Source: Curtobacterium sp. PhB115 (GTDB lineage Bacteria; Actinomycetota; Actinomycetes; Actinomycetales; Microbacteriaceae). From it: a stretch of 64,000 nt of DNA. The notes beneath the pieces are model-generated. The model was given only the letters and a program-made list of their open reading frames with translations. It was not told the DNA's origin and did not search any database. The first letter of the stretch is position 1, and the number at the start of each line of letters is the position of its first letter. The position numbers were made by a program, and so were the translations under genes. The stretch spans positions 62,001-126,000 of the forward strand of contig NZ_RJKR01000010.1 of assembly GCF_003752025.1 (NCBI RefSeq), read 5' to 3'. Positions 17,625 through 25,795 of the stretch are shown piece after piece.

Positions 17625-19210
17625 GCCCGACGACCGCTCATCGTCCGGACGGCACCGACGAAGCGTGTCAGACCGGACGGCGCGACGGTCACCGCGACGC
17701 GGTGGCTGCGACCGTTGCTCAGCGGGAAGTCGACGCTCCAGCGATCACCAGGCCGATGGGAGGTGGAGATGACGACCGCATCCGACGACACGGCGCCCTC
17801 GTGGACGATCGTCCTGGCCCCACCGCGCTCGAGCACGATGCGCCCGTGCACTGCACGCTCGAGACCCGCGACGCTGATCCGGAGGCCACCGCGGCGGCGG
17901 TCGGCGGTGGGGCGGACGCGCCGGTTCCGCCGGAGGAACGCGACGTCGTCCACCGCTCCGTCGCGCAACGCCGACAGCACGACCTGTTCGTGCTCGTCCA
18001 GCCCGCCGCCGATGAACTCGTCCCAGAACGCTGCCACGACCTCTGGACGGACGGGAAGGGTCTCGCCACGTTGCGCGGCATCGACGGCCGGTCGGAACAT
18101 CCGTTCGCGCCAGAGTGCCGCAGCGCGTTCCGCGTCGGGCCCGATCGCCCGGTCGCACCCGGTCGCGAGGTCCCGCCACAGCGCAACCGCGTCCTCGCTC
18201 GGTCGGTCGAAGGTCTGGACCAGGTCGGCCGCGAGCTCCGGCTCCCCCTGCCGGAGCAGGGCGTAAGCGGTCCTCGGGAACGCACTGAGCTGGTCGAACT
18301 CGCTCACGTCGGCCCAGGTCTCGATCCACCGCACGAAGTCGACGAGCAGGCGAGCACCGTCCGGACCGAGCGCATCGATCCCGCGCACCCGCGTCCAGGC
18401 CTCGCGACGGATCAGCCGTCGTCCGAGAGCGGCCGTCGCCTCGCGTGCCCCGTGCGCCGTGTACGTCCCCGTTGCGGCGCGGGTCTGCGCGATCCAGTCG
18501 TCGAGGTCGTCTCCGCGCCCGATGCCCGACGTCACCGATTCATCGTGCCTCCGGTGGCGGTAGACGACCTCCGGCAGCACGTCGACCGTCGCCCGCACCG
18601 CAAGCCGAGCCCACCACGAGACGTCTTCGCACGTCGTGCCGGTGGGGAACTCGACACCGGACCCGCGAAGCCACGTCCGCGTGAAGACCTTGTTCCACGG
18701 AGTGTGGTCGAACGCCAGCTGCGGCGTGTCAGAGATCCGCAGCGCGGACCCCCCGGTCGCCCAGAGTGCGTCGTCCGTCGTCCAGTAGGTCACCTCGCGC
18801 CCGTCCGCCGTGAACTGCTCGGCCCTCCCGCTGACGACGTCCGGATCGGACTCGGCGAAGACGGCGAGCAGGCGTTCGTACGCATCGGGCGGCACCAGGT
18901 CATCGGCGTCGGCGAACGCCACGTGGTCACCGGTCGCGACGCGCAGCCCGACGTTCCGGGCGTTGCCGGCCCCGCGACGCTCCGCGTTCTCGACCACGAC
19001 GATGCGCGGGTCCTCGGCTGCCACGGAGTGGACCGCGTCCGACGCGTCGGAGCCGAGGCCGTCGAGCACGAGGATGATCTCGAGCCGACGGTGGCTCTGT
19101 GACCGGAGGGCGTCGAGCGCCCGGTCGAACCACGGCCCGACGCTGCCGACCGGCACGACGACCGACAGCAGAGGAAGGGGTCCACCCACAGCACTTCTCC
19201 AGGAGTTCAT
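17621..19210 (-). CDS. GT2-family glycosyltransferase, 529 aa
   Basis: GT-A domain with LSVVVPVGSVGPWFDRALDA, GAGNARNVGL, VAFADADDLVPPDAY (DAD metal motif) and WNKVFTRTWL followed by TCEDVSWWARL. A long C-terminal extension ends in a beta-rich part (LRISVAGLERAVHGRIVLE), possibly glycan-binding. The start is uncertain: I use the ATG at 19210; a TTG at 19243 would add 11 residues but has a ribosome site directly touching it. It is the first gene of a two-gene minus-strand unit and lies 96 bp from the divergent GT2-TagF gene. Confidence 0.87.
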   Translation of the reverse strand: MNSWRSAVGGPLPLLSVVVPVGSVGPWFDRALDALRSQSHRRLEIILVLDGLGSDASDAVHSVAAEDPRIVVVENAERRGAGNARNVGLRVATGDHVAFADADDLVPPDAYERLLAVFAESDPDVVSGRAEQFTADGREVTYWTTDDALWATGGSALRISDTPQLAFDHTPWNKVFTRTWLRGSGVEFPTGTTCEDVSWWARLAVRATVDVLPEVVYRHRRHDESVTSGIGRGDDLDDWIAQTRAATGTYTAHGAREATAALGRRLIRREAWTRVRGIDALGPDGARLLVDFVRWIETWADVSEFDQLSAFPRTAYALLRQGEPELAADLVQTFDRPSEDAVALWRDLATGCDRAIGPDAERAAALWRERMFRPAVDAAQRGETLPVRPEVVAAFWDEFIGGGLDEHEQVVLSALRDGAVDDVAFLRRNRRVRPTADRRRGGLRISVAGLERAVHGRIVLERGGARTIVHEGAVSSDAVVISTSHRPGDRWSVDFPLSNGRSHRVAVTVAPSGLTRFVGAVRTMSGRRA

Positions 19211-19258
19211 CACGTTCGGGTTGCGCAGTGCGCGACGAGCCAACCTCGACTTCCGCCC

Positions 19259-19264
19259 TAAACT
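19259..19264 (+). promoter_or_regulatory. Possible -10 box of the GT2-TagF gene
   Basis: TAAACT in the 96-bp divergent spacer, one of few AT-rich spots here, about 43 bp before the ATG. No -35 is evident. AGGGAG before the start codon is 11 nt away. Confidence 0.35.
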
Positions 19265-19306
19265 ATCGCAGCACGTGCCTCACGACGACAGGGAGCCGCT
19301 CGACCG

Positions 19307-22036
19307 ATGGACTCAGCGATCCGGACCACGCCACTCATCTCCGTCGTCGTCGCGGCGCACGACGTCGCGCGCTACCTGCCGACGCTCCTGCAGTCGTTCG
19401 AGCGGCAGTCGTTCGACAAGGACCGCCTGCAGTTCGTGTTCGTCGATGACGGATCGACCGACTCGACCGGCGCCCAGCTGGACGAGTGGAGTCGGGCCTC
19501 CGGTGCGGATGTGACCGTGATCCACCAGACCAACACCTGGATCGCCGGTGCACGCAACGCGGGTCTGGCCCGGGCCACCGGACGGTGGGTCACCTTCGTC
19601 GATGCCGACGACGAGCTCGAGGAGCGCTACTTCGAGGAGGTCGCGAAGTTCATCGAACTGCACGCGTCGGACGAGGTCGCGCTGCTCGCAGCCCACCAGC
19701 TCCTCCTCGACGACGACGGCGTCGTGACGGACGGCCACCCCTCCCGCAAGCGCTTCGAGAAGGGCTCGCGCATCGTCGACATGCGCCTGGACCCCATCGT
19801 GCAGACCGGGGTCAACGCGGCGTTCATGCGCCGCGACCTCATCGAGGCGACTGCTCTCGAGTTCGACGGACGCGTCCGCCCCACCTTCGAGGACGCCCAC
19901 TTCGTCGCCCGGTACCTGCTCCGGAACGGACTGCACAAGATCGGCCTGATGGCCTCCGCGAAGTACCGGTACCGTCAGCGGGGCGACGGTACCTCCACGA
20001 TGCAGACGAGCCACGAGGACCGCCGGAAGTACACCGATGTGCTCCGTCACGGCCACCTCGGCCTCCTCGAGGAGGCCTCGGCGATCGGTACCGTCGATCG
20101 ATGGGTCGCCAACACCGTCCTCTACGACCTCGTCGGGTACTTCCGGCGCGAGCGCGCCATCCGCTCCCCCTCCGCGCTGGCTCCGGTCGACGCGTTCGAC
20201 GAGTTCCACGAGCTGGCGGCGGCGGTCCTCGACCGAGTTGGATCCGAGGCCGTGCGCTCCTTCGACCTCCTCCCGGTCGAGTTCGCGGTCCGGCGGGCGA
20301 TGCTCGTGGGCTACCAGACCGATCCCGATCGTCCCAGCACCGTCAACCTGGCTCGCGTCGACGAATCCCATCAGCTCGTCCAGTTGCAGTACTGGTTCAC
20401 GCGGGACATCCCCGTCGAACAGATCACGGTCGACGGTCACGAGGTCACGCCCGATTTCGAGACCGTCCAGGACTTCGTCTTCTACGGGCGCCCCTTGGTC
20501 CGACGACGTGTCCTGTGGATCCCGCGTGGTTTCGTCACCGAGATGCACGTGGACGGCCAGCAGGTCGTGTTCGCGCGCGGCGAGGTGCCGAACCACTACG
20601 CGACCCTCACCCGTCGGCAGCTCGAGCCGCAGATCCTCGCGCAGCGCCGCCGGGTGATCGACCCGAACGAGGTCGAGCTCACCAACAAGCAGCACGTCTG
20701 GCGGGCCGTGCGTGAGCGCGCGATCAGCACGCGGAACTCGCTCCGGAAGACCGCACTCCGGAACGCTGTCGCGCCGGCGCTCGCGCGCACGCGACGCGCT
20801 CGCGAACGGTTCCAGGGCGCGTGGGTGTTCATCGACCGGGACACGGACGCGAACGACAACGCGGAGCACGCGTACCGGTACGTGCAGCGACACCGGCCGG
20901 ACATCAACGCCTTCTTCGTGCTGAACCGCGACTCGAAGGACTGGGACCGCCTCGAGCGCGAGGGGTTCCGCATGGTCGCGTTCCGCTCGCTCGAGTGGGT
21001 GCAGCTCATGCTCCACGCCGAGCATGTCGCTTCGTCGCACATCGCCGACTTCGTCACGAAGCCCCTGCCCGTCTCGAAGTTCGGGAACCCACGCTTCCAC
21101 TTCACGTTCCTGCAGCACGGCGTGATCAACTACGACCTGTCGCGGTGGCTCAACTCCAAGCGACCCGACCTGTTCGTCGTCTCGACGCCCCAGGAGCGGG
21201 ACGCGATCGCCGGCCACGGCCAGTGGATCTTCTCCGAGCACGAGGTCGTCCTGACCGGGCTACCACGCTTCGACGCCCTGCTCGAGAAGAGTCGGGCGAA
21301 GCAAGAAGTCGAGCGCGACCTCATCCTCGTGATGCCGACTTGGCGTCACTACTTGGTCGGCGCGCAGGTCGCGGGGTCCGGCGCCTGGGAGCGCGACGAC
21401 CGGTTCATGGAGAGCCGCTTCGCGAAGGAGTACACGGCGCTGATGTCGTCACCGGAACTCCGCGCGCTCGCGAAGCGGACCGGCAAGCGCCTCGCGCTCA
21501 TGCCGCACCCGCTCCTCCGGCCGTACCTGAGTGACTTCCACCTGCCCGACGACGTGGAGATCCTCGACTTCGCAGTGGACGGCGTGCAGGACGTCCTGTC
21601 GCGGAGCGCCGCCTTCGTGACGGACTTCTCGTCGTTGGCGTTCGACGCCGCCTTCATCGACGTGCCCGTCGTGTACTTCCACTTCGACCTCCGCGAGTTC
21701 TTCGGCGGCTCACACAGCGGCCGTCGCGGGTACTTCGACTACGACGAGGCTGGCTTCGGCGAGGTGACGGGCTCGGTGCGGGAGGTCGAGGACGCGATCG
21801 AGCGGATCGCGGCAGCGGGCTTCCGCCCGTCGGACACGTTCCGGGAGCGGGCTCGACGCACCTTCGTCACCCGCGACGGCCGAAACTCCGAGCGGGTCAT
21901 CCAGATGATGGAGTGGCTGACCGGCGGACCGCGGCCGGCCGAGCCGCAGGCCGAACAGCCCGCGGTCGATCAGTCGTCGGCTTCGGTCAGTTCCCAGAAC
22001 GGCGATCGCTCGACCGTGGACGCGTCCGGCTTGTAG
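19307..22036 (+). CDS. Bifunctional GT2 + TagB/TagF-type polyol phosphate transferase, 909 aa
   Basis: Two enzymes in one chain. Residues 8-250 are a GT2 domain (ISVVVAAHDVARYLPTLL, FVDDGSTDSTGAQ, AGARNAGLA, TFVDADDELEERY). Residues 490-870 resemble CDP-glycerol glycerophosphotransferases: GAWVFIDRDTDANDNAEHAY, FTFLQHGVINYDLSRWLN with the expected catalytic His, PTWRHY, LMPHPLLRPYL, and FVTDFSSLAFDAAFIDVPVV. The middle 240 residues look like a linker or beta domain. Such fusions make teichoic-acid-like polymers, alternating a sugar transfer with a glycerol- or ribitol-phosphate transfer. The last 22 residues are polar and are encoded in the 67 bp that overlap the convergent acyltransferase gene. 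Confidence 0.88.
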   Translation: MDSAIRTTPLISVVVAAHDVARYLPTLLQSFERQSFDKDRLQFVFVDDGSTDSTGAQLDEWSRASGADVTVIHQTNTWIAGARNAGLARATGRWVTFVDADDELEERYFEEVAKFIELHASDEVALLAAHQLLLDDDGVVTDGHPSRKRFEKGSRIVDMRLDPIVQTGVNAAFMRRDLIEATALEFDGRVRPTFEDAHFVARYLLRNGLHKIGLMASAKYRYRQRGDGTSTMQTSHEDRRKYTDVLRHGHLGLLEEASAIGTVDRWVANTVLYDLVGYFRRERAIRSPSALAPVDAFDEFHELAAAVLDRVGSEAVRSFDLLPVEFAVRRAMLVGYQTDPDRPSTVNLARVDESHQLVQLQYWFTRDIPVEQITVDGHEVTPDFETVQDFVFYGRPLVRRRVLWIPRGFVTEMHVDGQQVVFARGEVPNHYATLTRRQLEPQILAQRRRVIDPNEVELTNKQHVWRAVRERAISTRNSLRKTALRNAVAPALARTRRARERFQGAWVFIDRDTDANDNAEHAYRYVQRHRPDINAFFVLNRDSKDWDRLEREGFRMVAFRSLEWVQLMLHAEHVASSHIADFVTKPLPVSKFGNPRFHFTFLQHGVINYDLSRWLNSKRPDLFVVSTPQERDAIAGHGQWIFSEHEVVLTGLPRFDALLEKSRAKQEVERDLILVMPTWRHYLVGAQVAGSGAWERDDRFMESRFAKEYTALMSSPELRALAKRTGKRLALMPHPLLRPYLSDFHLPDDVEILDFAVDGVQDVLSRSAAFVTDFSSLAFDAAFIDVPVVYFHFDLREFFGGSHSGRRGYFDYDEAGFGEVTGSVREVEDAIERIAAAGFRPSDTFRERARRTFVTRDGRNSERVIQMMEWLTGGPRPAEPQAEQPAVDQSSASVSSQNGDRSTVDASGL

Positions 22037-22668
22037 AACGGCTCCTTGAGCGACAGGTGCGGGCGTTCCCACGCGACGTCCCGCCGGACGACCCGCGCCG
22101 GGGTCCCGACGGCGATGCAGTTGTTCGGCACCCGGCTGGTGACGATCGACCCAGTGCCGATGACCGAACCGCGCCCGACTGTGGTCCCGCCGAGGACCGT
22201 CACCCCGAGGGCGAGCCAGACGTGGTCCCCGATGTCGATGGACCGTGAGACGTTGACACGCTCGCCGGTGCGCACGTCGAAGATCGGGTGCGCGTCGTCG
22301 GCGCGGATCTGGACGTGTGAGGCGATCATGACGTCGTCGCCGATCCGCACGGTCGTCCCCTCGGTGGCCGAGATGACGCAGTTCGCGGTCGTCGAGGAGT
22401 TCGCCCCCACGAGGACGGAGGAGTCCTGACCGATCCGGATGTTCGCGACGAACGCCGGCGCGCCGTGGTTCTCCGCGATCTCGAACCGTCCGTTGTCGCA
22501 GTCCATGCTCAGCACGAGTCGCCCGAGGCGCGCGCGTTCGTGGACCTTGACGACGTTGTTCGACCCTCGGAACGTGATCTTCACGTTCCCGCGCTTCGCG
22601 CCGCTGTACTCGATCCGGTTGCCGCGCTCGTCCGAGTACGCCGACAGCTCCTCAACATCCGTTTGCAC
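21970..22668 (-). CDS. Left-handed beta-helix acyltransferase (hexapeptide repeat), 232 aa
   Basis: A trimeric O-acetyltransferase-type protein of the LbetaH superfamily. Hexapeptide repeats run from about residue 70 to 190: ANIRIGQDSSVLVGANS, VRIGDDVMIASHVQI, then IDIGDHVWLALGVTVLGG and VIGTGSIVTSRVPNN, ending in the family signature AVGTPARVVRRDV. His in DDAHPIFD is the probable catalytic residue. It probably acetylates a sugar of the surface glycan or its precursor. Start ATG at 22668. Its 3' end overlaps the GT2-TagF gene on the other strand, so the two transcripts are complementary there. Confidence 0.88.
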   Translation of the reverse strand: MQTDVEELSAYSDERGNRIEYSGAKRGNVKITFRGSNNVVKVHERARLGRLVLSMDCDNGRFEIAENHGAPAFVANIRIGQDSSVLVGANSSTTANCVISATEGTTVRIGDDVMIASHVQIRADDAHPIFDVRTGERVNVSRSIDIGDHVWLALGVTVLGGTTVGRGSVIGTGSIVTSRVPNNCIAVGTPARVVRRDVAWERPHLSLKEPFYKPDASTVERSPFWELTEADD

Positions 22669-22709
22669 GGATCAACCCTACGGGCACGGACGGCCGACGC
22701 GGGGCAGGG

Positions 22710-23438
22710 TCAGACGGTGGCTTCGTAGGCCGAGACGACCTTCTTGGTCGGACCGATCATCTTCAGTTCACCCTCGTTGAGCCAGGCGACCTGGTCGCAC
22801 ATGTCCTTGACGGTGCCCATCGAGTGCGAGACGAGGATGACCGTACGACCCTCGTCCTTCATCTCCTTGAACTTCGTCTGGCAGCGCTTGCGGAACGTCG
22901 CGTCACCGACGGCCAGCACCTCGTCCACCACCAGGATGTCCGGCGTGACGGCGACCGCGACGGAGAACCCGAGGCGCACGTACATGCCGGACGAGTAGTT
23001 CTTCACCGGCTGGTCGATGAAGTTGCCCACGCCGGAGAACGAGACGATGTCGTCGAACTTCCGCGCCACTTCCTTCCGGCTCATCCCGAGGATGGAGCCG
23101 TTCAGGAACACGTTCTCGCGACCGGAGAGCTCGGGGTGGAACCCGGAACCGACCTCGAGCAGCGACGCCTGCTTGCCGCGCGCGGTGATCGAACCCTCCT
23201 CAGGCCAGAGGATCTTGGCCAGGCACTTGAGCAGCGTGGACTTGCCCGAGCCGTTCTTGCCGATCAGGCCGAAGGTCGACCCGTGCGGAACCTCGAACGA
23301 GACGTCCTTCAGTGCCCAGAAGTCCTCGTGCACGGACTTCTTGCCACGCATGACCATGCTCTTCAGCGAATCGTTCCGCTCGTGGTACATGCGGAAACGC
23401 TTGGAGATGTGTTCGACGGAGACAGCGGAGTCGGTCAC
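22710..23438 (-). CDS. ABC transporter ATPase for polysaccharide/teichoic acid export
   Basis: Energises export of the lipid-linked glycan (TagH/Wzt/RfbE family). 242 aa: Walker A GLIGKNGSGKST at 57-68, signature YSSGM at 148-152, Walker B DILVVDEVLAVGDATF from 167 and the switch His in VSHSMGTV. It has the family insert QASLLEVGSGFHPELSGREN. The protein stops right after the nucleotide-binding domain, so it lacks the C-terminal carbohydrate-binding domain of O9a-type Wzt proteins. It overlaps the permease gene by 4 bp. Confidence 0.93.
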   Translation of the reverse strand: MTDSAVSVEHISKRFRMYHERNDSLKSMVMRGKKSVHEDFWALKDVSFEVPHGSTFGLIGKNGSGKSTLLKCLAKILWPEEGSITARGKQASLLEVGSGFHPELSGRENVFLNGSILGMSRKEVARKFDDIVSFSGVGNFIDQPVKNYSSGMYVRLGFSVAVAVTPDILVVDEVLAVGDATFRKRCQTKFKEMKDEGRTVILVSHSMGTVKDMCDQVAWLNEGELKMIGPTKKVVSAYEATV

Positions 23439-24256
23439 AGCAGTTCAGCCAGCTTCTTCTCGTTGCGGGAGAACACGAAGTAGCCGAGTGCGAGCGAAGC
23501 GCATCCAGCGATGGCGCACGCGACCAGGTCGGTCCAGTTCGGGAGACGGTTGTCGTACATGAGGTTCCGGAAGACCTCGGAGAACCGCTCGATCGGGTTG
23601 AGCTTGTAGACGTGGATGATCCACGGGTGCCCGGCCTTGTTCGCGGCGTCCTCGACGAGCGACAGCGGGTAGATGATCGGCGACAGGTACATCCACATCT
23701 GCAGGCCGATGCCGACGAGATGCTGCATGTCGCGGAAGTGCACGTTGATGATCGACAGGATCAGCCCGAGGCCGGCGGCGAACATGGCGAGGAACACCAT
23801 CGTCAGCGCGATGAGCGGCAGGTAGAGCCAGAAGTTCGACCCGGCGATGGCCAGTGCGATGAGCAGCACACCCATCTCGACCAGCCAGGTGAAGCCGAAG
23901 GACCCGACGGCTGCGAGCGGCAGCGTCATCCGGGGGAAGTAGACCTTCTTGATCAGCGAGCCGTTGGCCACGATCGAGGTCATCCCCGAGTTGATGACGT
24001 TGCGCGCGAAGATCCACGGCAGCAGGCCGCACATGAGCCACAGCGGGTAGATGTTCAGCCCACTGGGGTCGCCGACCTCGAGCCTCGCCCGGAAGATGAA
24101 CGAGTAGACGATCGTGTAGATCAACATCGTCGCGAGCGGGTTGATCAACGACCACAGCTGCCCGAAGACGGTGCGGCGGTACTTGCCCTTCACCTCACGC
24201 GCAGTGAGGTTCGCCAGGAGCTCCCGTGACGACATGAGCTCGTTCAGGTACGTCAT
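23435..24256 (-). CDS. ABC-2 type polysaccharide export permease
   Basis: Membrane partner of the ATPase at 22710 (TagG/Wzm/RfbA type). 273 aa with an N-terminal amphipathic segment (ELLANLTAREVKGKYRRTVF), then FGQLWSLINPLATMLIYTIV and about six membrane helices; the conserved QHLVGIGLQMWMYLSPIIYP and KLNPIERFSEVFRN are present. I used the ATG at 24256; the frame is open for 15 more codons, which would extend into the divergent promoter. The pair would export the polymer made by the surrounding transferases. Confidence 0.92.
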   Translation of the reverse strand: MTYLNELMSSRELLANLTAREVKGKYRRTVFGQLWSLINPLATMLIYTIVYSFIFRARLEVGDPSGLNIYPLWLMCGLLPWIFARNVINSGMTSIVANGSLIKKVYFPRMTLPLAAVGSFGFTWLVEMGVLLIALAIAGSNFWLYLPLIALTMVFLAMFAAGLGLILSIINVHFRDMQHLVGIGLQMWMYLSPIIYPLSLVEDAANKAGHPWIIHVYKLNPIERFSEVFRNLMYDNRLPNWTDLVACAIAGCASLALGYFVFSRNEKKLAELL

Positions 24257-24412
24257 GCTTCGGGTGCAGGCTCCTCCGGGGCGCAGCAGAGCGCTCCTCA
24301 CAGGGATTCAGGGACGAGACATTCTCGCACAAACGTTGCACAAGACACGTTCGCCACGGTGACGGCTGTCCACAGAGGGTGCCTGGCGCACGAACACTTG
24401 GTAAAACCTCAG

Positions 24413-24418
24413 TAGAGT
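24413..24418 (+). promoter_or_regulatory. -10 box placing a leaderless start at the GT4 gene
   Basis: TAGAGT ends 6 nt before the GTG at 24425, so the mRNA would begin at or near the start codon. The 168-bp divergent spacer also holds AT-rich words such as GGTAAAAC at 24400, but no standard -35. Confidence 0.45.
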
Positions 24419-24424
24419 CAATGG

Positions 24425-25795
24425 GTGATCGTCAGTTTCGCCAACCACTCCACGGCGCCCGTGAACCTGGGCGGCGCGGAGCGGTCCCTCCTCCGGTTCG
24501 TGGAGGACTGGCAGGCGATCGACCCGACGATGACCCCGACCTTCGTCACGAAGGCCCCGAAGGGCAAGTTCATCGAGGCCCTCGACGCCCGCGGCTGGTC
24601 GTACGACGCCCTGCGGTTCCGCGGCTGGGCACTGCCGAGCCCCCAGCCGGCTCCGGCTGCCGAGCGCGCCGCGTTCGCGACCGTCGACTACGCCGCCGTG
24701 AACGCGATCATCCGGCTGTACGAACGACAGCGCCCCGACCTCGTCGTCACGAACACCCTCGTCGCTCCGTGGGCGTCCTTCGCCGCGGCGGTCCTCGGGA
24801 TCCCGCAGGCGTGGTTCGTCCGCGAGTACGGCGACCTCGACCACGGGCTGCAGTTCCAGACGGGCCGTGCGGGCGTCCTCGGCGACATCGGGCTGCTGTC
24901 CGGCGCCGTGGTCACCAACTCCGAGGCGATGCGCGAGCACCTCGCCCAGTACATCCCCGCCGAGAAGCTCTCGGTCGCCTACCCGACGGTCGACACCGAA
25001 CGACTCCTCGGCACACGTGACGAGACCCCGACGGTCGCCCCGTTCCCGCAGGCAGACCCCGGTCTCCGCATCACCGTCGTCGGCCGGGTGGAGGAGTCGA
25101 AGGGCCAGCACCGCGTCGTCGACGCCCTCGGCGCGCTGCACGAGCGCGGCATCGGCGCGAGCGTCTGCTTCGTCGGCAGCTGGAAGCACCCCGGCGAGGA
25201 CCAGCGTCTCGCCGAGCGCGCGCGGGCCCTCGGCGTCGCCGACCGCGTCGTCTTCGCGGGCGAGCAGCACACGCCCGCTCCGTACATCGCGGCCGCCGAC
25301 ATCTGCATCACCCCCTCGACGATCGAGGCCTTCGGCCGCACGACGGCGGAGTACATGACGCTCGGCAAGGCCGTCGTCGCGACCCGTCAGGGCGGCAGCG
25401 CCGAACTCGTCGACGACGGCGTCACCGGCGTCCTGGTGGACGCCGACGACGTCACCGCCCTCGCGGAGACGCTGGCCGCGTACGCGACGGACCCCGACTC
25501 GGCCAGGAGGCACGGCGCGGCTGCCCCGGACCGGCTCGCCGCCGTCACGGGTGCTGGTCACGACAACGCCGCAGCGATCGCGCGCCTCGTCGCGTTGGTC
25601 GGGACGGAGGGCTACCGACTCCCCCAGGCCGCGCGCTACTGGTTCGAGCTCCCCGGGGCGTACGCGTCCCTCGGTGCGACGAGCGCCCGTGCCGCAGCGG
25701 GCCTGCTGGCGAACCGCGTGCGGTCGCGCTCCGGTGCGGTCGGCCGGCTCCTCGCCCGCCCCGGCGTGGTGCTCCGGAAGCTGGCCAGACGATGA
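24425..25795 (+). CDS. GT4-family glycosyltransferase, 456 aa
   Basis: GT-B retaining glycosyltransferase. The acceptor domain starts SFANHSTAPVNLGGAERSLL, with the GGAE loop of GT4 enzymes, and has RPDLVVTNTLVAPWASFA and FVREYGDLDHG. The donor domain shows LRITVVGRVEESKGQHRVVD, VCFVGSWKHPGEDQRL and the E-x7-E motif region TPSTIEAFGRTTAEYMTLGK followed by GGSAELVDDGVTGVLVD. A basic helical tail follows. It is translationally coupled to the GT2 gene downstream (ATGA overlap). The leaderless promoter supports the GTG start. Confidence 0.92.
   Translation: MIVSFANHSTAPVNLGGAERSLLRFVEDWQAIDPTMTPTFVTKAPKGKFIEALDARGWSYDALRFRGWALPSPQPAPAAERAAFATVDYAAVNAIIRLYERQRPDLVVTNTLVAPWASFAAAVLGIPQAWFVREYGDLDHGLQFQTGRAGVLGDIGLLSGAVVTNSEAMREHLAQYIPAEKLSVAYPTVDTERLLGTRDETPTVAPFPQADPGLRITVVGRVEESKGQHRVVDALGALHERGIGASVCFVGSWKHPGEDQRLAERARALGVADRVVFAGEQHTPAPYIAAADICITPSTIEAFGRTTAEYMTLGKAVVATRQGGSAELVDDGVTGVLVDADDVTALAETLAAYATDPDSARRHGAAAPDRLAAVTGAGHDNAAAIARLVALVGTEGYRLPQAARYWFELPGAYASLGATSARAAAGLLANRVRSRSGAVGRLLARPGVVLRKLARR

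Noticed and set aside
19211..19306. Riboswitch or leader peptide ahead of the GT2-TagF gene
   Set aside because: The 96-bp spacer has no conserved stems or small frame that I can support.
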